DNA from: Myxococcales bacterium
GTDB taxonomy: Bacteria; Myxococcota; Polyangia; HGW-17; SLPX01
Assembly: GCA_007131745.1 (NCBI GenBank)
Contig: SLPX01000162.1
Coordinates: 1 to 42,623 of the forward strand
Reading direction: 5' to 3'
DNA length: 42,623 nt
In this document: positions 23,945-30,977 of the stretch, one piece after another
Position numbering within the stretch: the first letter of the stretch is position 1
Layout of the letters: each line of letters begins with the position of its first letter
Notes under the pieces: model-generated
The model's database searches: none
What the model was told of the DNA's origin: nothing
The model's input: only the letters and a program-made list of their open reading frames with translations
Position numbers and translations under genes: made by a program

Positions 23945-26170
23945 ATGTCGGCCGTAACCGGCGAAAAATCAAACAGAATTACGTTTCCGAAACAGGACTC
24001 AGGTGGTAGCTGTTTTCGGAACCGCCGCAAGTGGTGTTTTGTGGCTGCGGGTTTGGTGGGGTTTGTCTTGCTCCTTGTTGTTTTTGCATGGGTTTTCGGT
24101 TATCCGGCTGTTGTGCGATGGGCGGTCCGTAAGAGACTGAACAACATGGAAGCCGGATGGAACAGGGATATTTCCGTGGAAAAGATAGAGGTAGGATGGG
24201 GGTGGGTGCGATTGCTGGGGATTAGCGTAAATCCCCGTGGAGAAAAGGTTTCTTCCCGAAAAGACAACAGGTGCATGTTACTTGATGTTTCATCTGTGAA
24301 GATTCGGTTTGAACCGTTTTCATTGATAAGGGGAAAGCCCCGGTTTTCATCCGTAAAAATTTCGGAGCCTCGATTTTGTTTGTCCAAGGATGAAAAAGGA
24401 GAGAGTAATTTTGGGGACATCTTAGAGCTGTATACCCGGGGGGATGTAGAACCGCATCGCTCCACCATGTTGGATCTCATACAGGTGCGCGGAGGGAGTT
24501 TTAAATATGAGGATTTCACCGATGGAACCTTCGTCTCCTCCGAACACTTCAGCACGGATTTCATTCCGGGCAAGCCATTCGTTTTGAAACTCCGCTCTGT
24601 TTCGTTCAGGAAAAACAATGGGCCTTCAGGCTTGGCCGACGGCCTTTTGCTCGCCTTTGACCTGAACAAACCGGGGAGGGAACGTTTTCATCCGGATCTT
24701 GAAATCGAGGGAGGCAGAATTTCCGTTCATCCCAAGCTTTTTCTTACGCAGATCGACGGGAGCGTGAACCCGAGAGAGAAGGGGGAAGGTATCGCTCTGG
24801 ATTTGACCGGCGCTTATGCGGGAGCTTCACAAAAACTGTGGAGAGCATCGGGATGGATTGACCCTGCGAACAGGGAGATGGATATCCATCTGGCTGCCGA
24901 CAGATTCACCCTGGACAAGCTCTCTTCACGGTTGAAAACCGGGTGGGGCCGTGCGGTGAAAAACCCCGGCGGCGCGCTTTTAAGCGGCGGCATCAGGTTC
25001 AATTTGACCGAGGGACTGCTCAGGTTTGAGGGAGCCCTGGATGTCAAAGGATTAAACATCAAGAACTCCAAGATTGCCGCCGACGAGATCAGTGACCTGG
25101 ATTTCGCTGTCACCCTGAGCGGTGTTTACGATCCGGGAAATGCTCGTATAGATATACATTCATTGGATTTCAACAAGAAGGGTGTGGAAGTAAAATCCTC
25201 GGTCACGGTGACCAGATTACATCAAAAGCCCAGGATCAACGCCAGGATGGAAGTGGAACGGGTAAGGTGTTCAGATCTTCTGGACGCTTTGCCCGAAGCA
25301 GTCTTTCCCCATGTTAAAAGGCTGAGGGTGGAAGGCCATTTTTCCATGAAGGTCGAGGTGGGCGTTGATTTCGCATACTTGACACCGTCGAGTGTGAATC
25401 TGACCGGTAGTGTGAATCATAGGGATTGTAGGGTGATTCATGCTCCCGAAGATCTGTCTGCAAGTAGATTGCGTTATGCTTTTGAGCACATTGCTGTTGA
25501 TGGATCCCAGGTGACAAAAGTGTGGGTGGGGGAAGAAAATCCGGATTTTGTGAACCTCGAAATGATATCGCCGCACGTGATTAATTCTCTTTTAACAACT
25601 GAGGATACTCGTTTTTTTGAACATGAAGGTTTTATACACAGGGAATTCCGCACAGCGTTGGCCAGGAATCTCATAGCGGGAAAATTCAGGTACGGGGCAT
25701 CATCGATTTCGATGCAGTTTGTAAAGAACGTGATGCTGAATCGTGAAAAGACGCTTTCTAGAAAGCTCCAGGAACTTGTTTTGACCGCATACATCGAGAG
25801 GCACCTGGAAAAGGAAAGGATTCTTGAGATTTATCTGAATGTCATCGAGTTCGGTCCAGGGATATACGGCATAGGCCACGCTGCTCGGCACTATTTCGGG
25901 AAACACGCTTTATTGATTGAACCCCAAGAGGCGGCGTTTCTTTCAACCCTGTTGCCCAGCCCCAAGAGGCGATACAGGCATTTTTGCAACCGGCAGGTTA
26001 CAAAGCGCTGGCGAGCGTGGATGGATCGCATACTGAGACTCATGTACAAGAGGGGTCGTCTTACAAAAGAAGAGCTGGAAACCGCGCTTGAGACGGATCT
26101 TGAATTTTCCTCGGTTGAGTTTGTATCCACCTATCATTGCATGCGAAGAATCAAAAGATATATGCAGTGA
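23945..26170 (+). CDS. AsmA-like domain fused to a GT51 peptidoglycan glycosyltransferase
   Basis: From ATG 23945 the product has 741 residues. A single transmembrane helix (about 35-55) is followed by an AsmA/TamB-like periplasmic region of about 450 residues (ISVEKIEVGWGWVRLLGISV, VSSVKIRFEPFSLIRGKP, FNLTEGLLRFEGALDVKG). The C-terminal GT51 domain has the catalytic Glu553 in TTEDTRFFEHEGF. Further motifs are GASSISMQFVKNVMLN, RKLQELVLTAYIERHLEK and EIYLNVIEFGPGIYGIGHAA. GT51 enzymes polymerise lipid II into glycan strands. No transpeptidase domain follows, as in MtgA. The start is uncertain: a TTG frame from 23903 overlaps the previous gene, and neither has a clear ribosome site. Confidence 0.88.
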   Translation: MSAVTGEKSNRITFPKQDSGGSCFRNRRKWCFVAAGLVGFVLLLVVFAWVFGYPAVVRWAVRKRLNNMEAGWNRDISVEKIEVGWGWVRLLGISVNPRGEKVSSRKDNRCMLLDVSSVKIRFEPFSLIRGKPRFSSVKISEPRFCLSKDEKGESNFGDILELYTRGDVEPHRSTMLDLIQVRGGSFKYEDFTDGTFVSSEHFSTDFIPGKPFVLKLRSVSFRKNNGPSGLADGLLLAFDLNKPGRERFHPDLEIEGGRISVHPKLFLTQIDGSVNPREKGEGIALDLTGAYAGASQKLWRASGWIDPANREMDIHLAADRFTLDKLSSRLKTGWGRAVKNPGGALLSGGIRFNLTEGLLRFEGALDVKGLNIKNSKIAADEISDLDFAVTLSGVYDPGNARIDIHSLDFNKKGVEVKSSVTVTRLHQKPRINARMEVERVRCSDLLDALPEAVFPHVKRLRVEGHFSMKVEVGVDFAYLTPSSVNLTGSVNHRDCRVIHAPEDLSASRLRYAFEHIAVDGSQVTKVWVGEENPDFVNLEMISPHVINSLLTTEDTRFFEHEGFIHREFRTALARNLIAGKFRYGASSISMQFVKNVMLNREKTLSRKLQELVLTAYIERHLEKERILEIYLNVIEFGPGIYGIGHAARHYFGKHALLIEPQEAAFLSTLLPSPKRRYRHFCNRQVTKRWRAWMDRILRLMYKRGRLTKEELETALETDLEFSSVEFVSTYHCMRRIKRYMQ

Positions 26171-26249
26171 CCATTTTGTGTTTTTTTTGCCAAAATGATG
26201 AATCAGGATGAAAATGTCCTTTAAACGGGTTTGTCCTAAACAACAAAAT

Positions 26250-26254
26250 GGAGG
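26250..26254 (+). promoter_or_regulatory. Ribosome binding site that decides the start at GTG 26260
   Basis: GGAGG lies five bases before GTG 26260. It overlaps the ATG at 26248, so that ATG is unlikely to be the start. Confidence 0.6.
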
Positions 26255-26259
26255 CGCCG

Positions 26260-26586
26260 GTGACCGAAGATAGAAAGGCATGTTATTGCAAGGTTTGCGG
26301 GAATCTTATCATTCATGCACAGGTGGATGAGGATGGTCTGTGCGGTCCTTGCGGTTTGCGCTTTCGCATGAACAAGCTGCCCCCCGCCGGGGCGTATTGC
26401 GTTTTGTGCGGGGAGAGGAGGCGCAGAAATCTGACAACCTGGGCGTTGTCGGGAGATCCGGTTTGTTACGGTTGCGAGTTTCATCTGAAGGAAACCCGGC
26501 CTTATCCCGAAAACCCGTTGACCCAGAAGTCGCGGCTTCGCCGCGATCGGAGGCGCGCATTCAGATGGTGTTGGTCCGGAGAATAA
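26260..26586 (+). CDS. Twin zinc-ribbon protein of unknown function
   Basis: The product has about 108 residues from GTG. Two four-Cys clusters are visible: Cys10/13 with Cys28/31, and Cys47/50 with Cys69/72. Each pair is a CxxC knuckle, so two zinc ribbons are likely. The C-terminus is strongly basic (RLRRDRRRAFRW), which would suit RNA, DNA or ribosome contact. No enzyme domain is present. It ends the plus-strand block, 89 bases after the GT51 gene, and converges with the protease gene (15 bases between stops). Confidence 0.66.
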   Translation: MTEDRKACYCKVCGNLIIHAQVDEDGLCGPCGLRFRMNKLPPAGAYCVLCGERRRRNLTTWALSGDPVCYGCEFHLKETRPYPENPLTQKSRLRRDRRRAFRWCWSGE

Positions 26587-26601
26587 CCCGGCCTACTCGT
26601 A

Positions 26602-28731
26602 TCAGCGGATAGAAACAGCTAGTTGACTGACCGTCGAAGATGTCCAAAAAAGGGAAAGGGCTTGAAGGCGATCTTCCAGTGACTTGGATTGGGCGTAAGC
26701 TCTGGCTGCAAGATATGCCATTTTCGCGCCGACCGGTATGACCCCCGCTGCGCTTTTTGCCGCAGCCGCATGTTCCCGCGCTCTTCTTTCCGCTGCAGTA
26801 AGCATTACAGCGAAGGCGCGTCCTGCTTGAAGTCGGACGGGTTCAAAATTGCGGTTTCTGGAGACTCCGAGTGAATACTCTTCGGCTACAAGCATGGAGG
26901 TGGTCAGGTAGGAAGCCAGGGATGACGCCAGCAACACCATTCCAGCCTGAATGTTGTTGGACAATTTTTGCCGCACCATGTCACCCATTTGGAGAGACAT
27001 GTTGGCCATCAGGTAGGAGAAATGTTTTTCCATCAACGTTTCACGCGTGCTCTCCGTGCTTTTATTTGCTGAGCGGGCCATGGGTTCGACAACGATTGAA
27101 TCGAAATAGTTCAGGTTGGTTACTGCCGCGCTGGAATACATCTGGGTGAGTCGATGTAGTTTCACCCTGTTTATATCGATCTTATCCCCGCCGCCGAATG
27201 CGGATATTTGGGCAATCCGTGTGCCAGCGGTCGCAAGAATACGGCTGATGGAAAAGTACATCGCACCCCGGGTTACGGATTGCACCAGCGCGCGGAAACG
27301 GGCCGGACTTGCAGCTTTTCCGCCTCCCGCTCGAAGCTTGGAGTAATAGATCTTGGCCGCTTTGTGATGTTTTGACCCTGCAGTGGATGCTGCAATAGCG
27401 TCCACAATGTAGCTGTAGGCGAAAAGCATGCCCGTGAATTCGTTGATCGTCCGAGGATGGTTTTTTGAAAGTTTTTGGGCCACAACGTCCAGTGAGCGGG
27501 TGGTTTTTTCCAGCCTGTCAAAATGCGTCATCAATCCATTGATATCGCCTTTCGCCGCAAGTCTTTCAAGAGCTGCGGAATCGGAGGCAATTGTACTCAA
27601 CACGGCCGCTTCAACAGATCTTTGAAGAGCAGCGGAAACATGGTCCAGTTTGAGAAGCAACATTGCGGAGTTCGCCTTTGTCGCTGCTTTTCTTGAAAGT
27701 TGCAGAAGTCTTTCATTTTTGACTCCCGCGCTTCTCAGAATCTTCAATTCTTTCGCTGCATGTTCGAGTAGGTAGTTGGTCGTGTGAAGCACAGCCCGGC
27801 TTACCTTGGGCGACAAGCCCATTTCCGATTCATCCACCGGTATAGGACGGGGCAGGGCTTTTCCGGTAAGAAGGCTGTATGCGTCGAATATATCCTTTAT
27901 TTCTCGCGCCTTTGCTCCCGAGTCCCCGGCCAGCTTCTCTAGATCGATCTTCTGTCTTGTGGCGAGATCTTCACTTATTTGCTGGCCCACCGGATAACCG
28001 AGCAGCGTTTTTCCTTTTTTTAATGCGGCCCTGAATTTTTGAGGGATTCCATTGACCGGGCCGATGGTTCCGTCAGGGTTTATCGTTCCGGTCATGGTTG
28101 CACGTTCATTTGCTTTCGCCCCCGTCAAGGCGGCGAGAATACCCGCGGACATGAGTGCTCCGGCGCTTGGACCATCAACGTGACCGCCGCAGTGAACGGA
28201 AAACTGAAAGTCTGTGAGGAGCCGCCCCAGGGTTTGGCTCGACAAAAATGCTGCCATGAACACGGCCGAGCGCCATTGGCTGCCGGCACCGCCGGCAAAA
28301 GCCTCGAAAATCCCGACGCTCACTTCGCCTGTATCGTTCGGCTCGACCCTTATATGCGCGCTTCCAACGGCGCCTTCGGGTTTTTTGCCGGACTCCCGAT
28401 AAAAGAAAAGCGGATGCACGAGAACTTTTGCAGGTTTTTTTGCAAGAAGCACCTTTCCGCCCGGTGCCCCGTGGATCGATGCATGGAGCCGGATGTTGGT
28501 CGGCGCTTCCGTCGCAAGAGATGCCTTTCTGCCCGGTTCGGCCCGCTTTTTCTTTACCACCTTCCCCGTTCTGCGTTTTTTCTTCTCGCTTCGTTTTGTG
28601 AGGGCTTGATCCTTTTTTTCGCTTGCAGCGGTTCCTTCGTCCGGTCCCCTGGAATCTTCTTCTCCCGAACCGCTGTTGCAAGCAAAAGAAACCGCCAAGC
28701 CGAGGAAGATTAAGAAAGAAAAACTTTTCAT
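26602..28731 (-). CDS. Putative lipoprotein with Lon-type (S16) Ser/Lys protease domain
   Basis: The 709-residue product begins with a signal peptide (MKSFSFLIFLGLAVSFAC) whose Cys18 is a plausible lipoprotein anchor. A Lys/Arg-rich stretch (about 35-75) follows. Residues about 80-260 match the Lon proteolytic fold: Ser189 in GGHVDGPSAGALMSAG, TMTGTINPDGTIGPVNGI, and Lys232 in PQKFRAALKKG. The Ser-Lys gap of 43 equals that of E. coli Lon (Ser679, Lys722). No AAA+ ATPase motif is seen. The remaining 440 residues are helical, Ala- and Ser-rich, and unrecognised. The ATG overlaps the aminotransferase stop as ATGA, which fixes the start at 28731 rather than 28746. An extracytoplasmic ATP-independent protease is inferred. 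Confidence 0.82.
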   Translation of the reverse strand: MKSFSFLIFLGLAVSFACNSGSGEEDSRGPDEGTAASEKKDQALTKRSEKKKRRTGKVVKKKRAEPGRKASLATEAPTNIRLHASIHGAPGGKVLLAKKPAKVLVHPLFFYRESGKKPEGAVGSAHIRVEPNDTGEVSVGIFEAFAGGAGSQWRSAVFMAAFLSSQTLGRLLTDFQFSVHCGGHVDGPSAGALMSAGILAALTGAKANERATMTGTINPDGTIGPVNGIPQKFRAALKKGKTLLGYPVGQQISEDLATRQKIDLEKLAGDSGAKAREIKDIFDAYSLLTGKALPRPIPVDESEMGLSPKVSRAVLHTTNYLLEHAAKELKILRSAGVKNERLLQLSRKAATKANSAMLLLKLDHVSAALQRSVEAAVLSTIASDSAALERLAAKGDINGLMTHFDRLEKTTRSLDVVAQKLSKNHPRTINEFTGMLFAYSYIVDAIAASTAGSKHHKAAKIYYSKLRAGGGKAASPARFRALVQSVTRGAMYFSISRILATAGTRIAQISAFGGGDKIDINRVKLHRLTQMYSSAAVTNLNYFDSIVVEPMARSANKSTESTRETLMEKHFSYLMANMSLQMGDMVRQKLSNNIQAGMVLLASSLASYLTTSMLVAEEYSLGVSRNRNFEPVRLQAGRAFAVMLTAAERRAREHAAAAKSAAGVIPVGAKMAYLAARAYAQSKSLEDRLQALSLFWTSSTVSQLAVSIR

Positions 28732-30041
28732 CGCGCATGCAACCATTCACAAAGGCGATCAGCTGCTTCCACTGTATTACTGCAATAGTTTCGGATAAAT
28801 GCTTCATCAAGTGATTCGCCTCGATCGAGAGCTTCCAGAGCCGCTCTTCCATCGAAGTCCACGTATGCGATTCTGGCGGAAAGCTCTTCCGGCCGCCGGC
28901 CGAAAGCGCATCCGGGCAACATGGCTACGCCGGTTTCTTCCAGCACTTTTTTGCAAAGATCCGTACTCGAATGGATTCCTTTTCTGTTGAAATGCTCGCG
29001 CAGGGGATCAAAGTTCGGAAAAAGATAAAAACCACCCTGCGCAGGATGGACGCTGACACCGTTTTGCGCCAAACCCCTGAAAAAATAATCAGCAAGGGTT
29101 TTCAAAATGGAGCGGACTCCATTCAGGTAAATATCCATTTCAGGATGTTCCTCGAATGCCCGGACCGCTGCGTGTTGTATGGGCGCGCTCGTGGACGTGT
29201 AGGTTTCACTCGCGGCTGCGGACATTGCCTTTAACAACCACGTGAGACTCTTCGGAAACACAAATGCCCCTAGCCGCCAACCCCCCGCACCGCACCATTT
29301 AGAAATGCCGTTGCTGATTATTGTTCCGTGAGGATAGTAACGGGCGATGGAAAAGTGCCGGCCGTCGAATTGAGTGGCGCTGTATATTTCATCCGAAAGA
29401 ACAAGGATGCGATAACGCCGCGCCGTTTGGGCTATCTTCTCAAGTTCATTTTCATTGTACGAGTATCCGGTTGGATTGTTCGGATAGTTCATGATCAGCA
29501 GTCTGGGACGACTGGGATCTTCCTTGCAGAGTTCTTCGAGGGCATCTGCCGTGATTCTCAACCCTGAGCATGGATTTGTTTCAAGCCACCTGATGTGTCG
29601 GCCGATGATATCAGCTTGGGGCGCATAGGAGACCCAGCTCGGAGTCGGAATCACCAGGTCGCCGTAGTAGACGAGCTGCATCAGGAACATAAGTTCTTTT
29701 GTTCCCGGGCCGACCAGCATGTTGTCCGGATTATATTCCAGGTTGTGTATGCGCTTCAAATAACCGGCGATGGCTTCCCTGAGAGTCGGCAGTCCTTTTA
29801 CCTGCAGGTAGTCTTTTTGATGAGCGTTTTCGCGGAGAGCTTGAGTTACGTGTTCCGGTACCGGAAACGGAGACTGTCCCAAACCGAGGCGGAAAACTCG
29901 CTTGCCCTCCGCTGCCAAAGCCGCACATTGCTCGTTTATTGCAAGCGTAGCCGAAAGCCCCATTCCGCGAACATTCAAATTCAAGTGCTCATGGGGAAAA
30001 TCTTTCTTGTCGTGGGATAACGATTCGGTGGTGTTTTGCAA
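28728..30041 (-). CDS. PLP-dependent aminotransferase, class I/II
   Basis: The product has 437 residues from TTG 30041. It has the fold type I signatures: GTKELMFLMQLVYYGD, the substrate loop NYPNNPTGYSYNE, DEIYSATQFDG, and the PLP Schiff-base Lys248 in NGISKWCGAGGWRLGAF. These fit aspartate/tyrosine-type aminotransferases, but the amino-acid substrate cannot be fixed. The frame stays open to GTG 30182, which would add 47 residues lacking family similarity. TTG 30041 has AAGGA seven bases upstream and gives the usual length. The gene overlaps the Lon-like lipoprotein gene by four bases, so the two are co-translated. Confidence 0.9.
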   Translation of the reverse strand: MQNTTESLSHDKKDFPHEHLNLNVRGMGLSATLAINEQCAALAAEGKRVFRLGLGQSPFPVPEHVTQALRENAHQKDYLQVKGLPTLREAIAGYLKRIHNLEYNPDNMLVGPGTKELMFLMQLVYYGDLVIPTPSWVSYAPQADIIGRHIRWLETNPCSGLRITADALEELCKEDPSRPRLLIMNYPNNPTGYSYNENELEKIAQTARRYRILVLSDEIYSATQFDGRHFSIARYYPHGTIISNGISKWCGAGGWRLGAFVFPKSLTWLLKAMSAAASETYTSTSAPIQHAAVRAFEEHPEMDIYLNGVRSILKTLADYFFRGLAQNGVSVHPAQGGFYLFPNFDPLREHFNRKGIHSSTDLCKKVLEETGVAMLPGCAFGRRPEELSARIAYVDFDGRAALEALDRGESLDEAFIRNYCSNTVEAADRLCEWLHAR

Positions 30042-30357
30042 GATATTTTCCTTTTCAAAACCTTTGACTTGTTCGGCGTAGACAGAAAGAAGTTGGCCCT
30101 TTTCGCTGATAATTTCAAGTCTCGCGTTCAAAGCGCGAAAAGTATACGTACGGCGGTCGGGGATCGTCGTCCGAAGCAGCACTGTGTTCCGCTGTTTGGG
30201 TGCTGCCGGGCGGATTGTTAAAAGAAAAGTATCGTCGGGCTAAAAGAGCCGAACTTGCCGGCCCCAAGGGGCTGGATAACAGGGTGTTCCTGTGCTAACT
30301 TCTGCCGTGGTTAGAGGTTGAACGGTCAGCCCCTGATGACTTTACGGAGTTTTACTT
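30042..30357. other. Divergent 316-base spacer with an RNA-like folding stretch
   Basis: This gap separates the aminotransferase (minus) from two small membrane-protein genes (plus). It must carry promoters for both sides, but no convincing -35/-10 pair was found. At 30260-30335 several complementary segments nest. GGGGCTG (30268-30274) pairs with CAGCCCC (30327-30333). ACAGG and CCTGT (near 30279-30292) form an inner hairpin. CTAAC and GTTAG (near 30295-30314) form another. GGCCC (30260-30264) competes for the first strand. This would sit in the leader of the gene at 30358. The part 30042-30182 also encodes the unused N-terminal extension of the aminotransferase frame. Confidence 0.4.
30049..30053 (-). 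promoter_or_regulatory. Ribosome binding site favouring TTG 30041
   Basis: AAGGA on the minus strand lies seven bases before TTG 30041. It supports the shorter aminotransferase with a family-typical length. Confidence 0.5.
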
Positions 30358-30615
30358 ATGGGAAAGAAGAAATCCGGGAAACCGTCCGCAAAGAAACGGA
30401 AAAAGAAAGGGAGTGGAGGGTCGAGGTCTTCATCGGGGTCGGGAGGAGGCAGTCTCATGGGTATTCGCGGGGGGTTTAAGGGAGCGGTGGGAAGTATGAC
30501 CGGAAAGAAACCCAAGACAAGGCGGGGCGCGCTTATTTCCAATGTTATCTGGACGGTTCTCACCCTGGCATTGCTTGCACTGCTGGCATACAAAATTTAT
30601 GGATGGATGAAGTAA
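30358..30615 (+). CDS. Small basic protein with one C-terminal membrane helix
   Basis: The 85-residue product starts with a Lys/Gly/Ser-rich stretch (KKKSGKPSAKKRKKKGSGG) and ends with one hydrophobic helix (VIWTVLTLALLALLAYKIYG). GGAG lies eight bases before the ATG. The layout suggests a tail-anchored inner-membrane protein with a basic cytoplasmic arm that could touch nucleic acid or acidic lipid. No family is recognised. A similar tiny gene follows 73 bases later. Confidence 0.62.
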   Translation: MGKKKSGKPSAKKRKKKGSGGSRSSSGSGGGSLMGIRGGFKGAVGSMTGKKPKTRRGALISNVIWTVLTLALLALLAYKIYGWMK

Positions 30616-30688
30616 TGTATTCCACCGGACGGTTTGAATGACAGAGCCACCGTTTTACGAATTGCGCATAGCAGACTGATTGATAAAA

Positions 30689-30928
30689 ATGACTCGCAGG
30701 AAAAAGAAAAAAACTTCCGGCACGACCGGTGGAACGAAGACGCGGCCACAGACACTGCAAAAGGAAAAAAGCATGGACTCAGCGGTGTTTTTGGATCCCA
30801 TCATTGTGGGTGGCGCCCTGTTCCTACTTGGAGCGGGGTATTTTTTCTGGTCGATGGTCTTGCGGGGGTTGATCATGCTGGCGGTCGCCGGTGTGTGTGT
30901 GTTCACAGCTTTTCGCAGCAGGACCTGA
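30689..30928 (+). CDS. Small basic protein with two hydrophobic segments
   Basis: The 79-residue product has a basic, Thr/Gly-rich start (TRRKKKKTSGTTGGTKTRPQ), then hydrophobic stretches around DPIIVGGALFLLGAGYFFW and VLRGLIMLAVAGVCVFTAF. It ends in RSRT. The ATG lacks a strong ribosome site and could instead be TTG 30680. A competing frame (30634-30993) is rich in His and Trp and has no membrane pattern, so it was not chosen. The basic-arm-plus-membrane layout mirrors the upstream small gene, suggesting related roles. The function is unknown. Confidence 0.5.
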   Translation: MTRRKKKKTSGTTGGTKTRPQTLQKEKSMDSAVFLDPIIVGGALFLLGAGYFFWSMVLRGLIMLAVAGVCVFTAFRSRT

Positions 30929-30977
30929 TTGCCCGGGTCGCCGGTGATCAGGTGGAAATGAACGCGGGTAATCTGAA

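Noticed and set aside
28039..28713. 224-residue plus-strand open frame
   Set aside because: It lies opposite the Lon-like protease gene and shows no domain or signal pattern.
30268..30333. tRNA-like fold with a seven-pair closing stem
   Set aside because: It is only 66 bases long. It lacks a T-loop consensus and a seven-base anticodon loop, so it is not called a tRNA.
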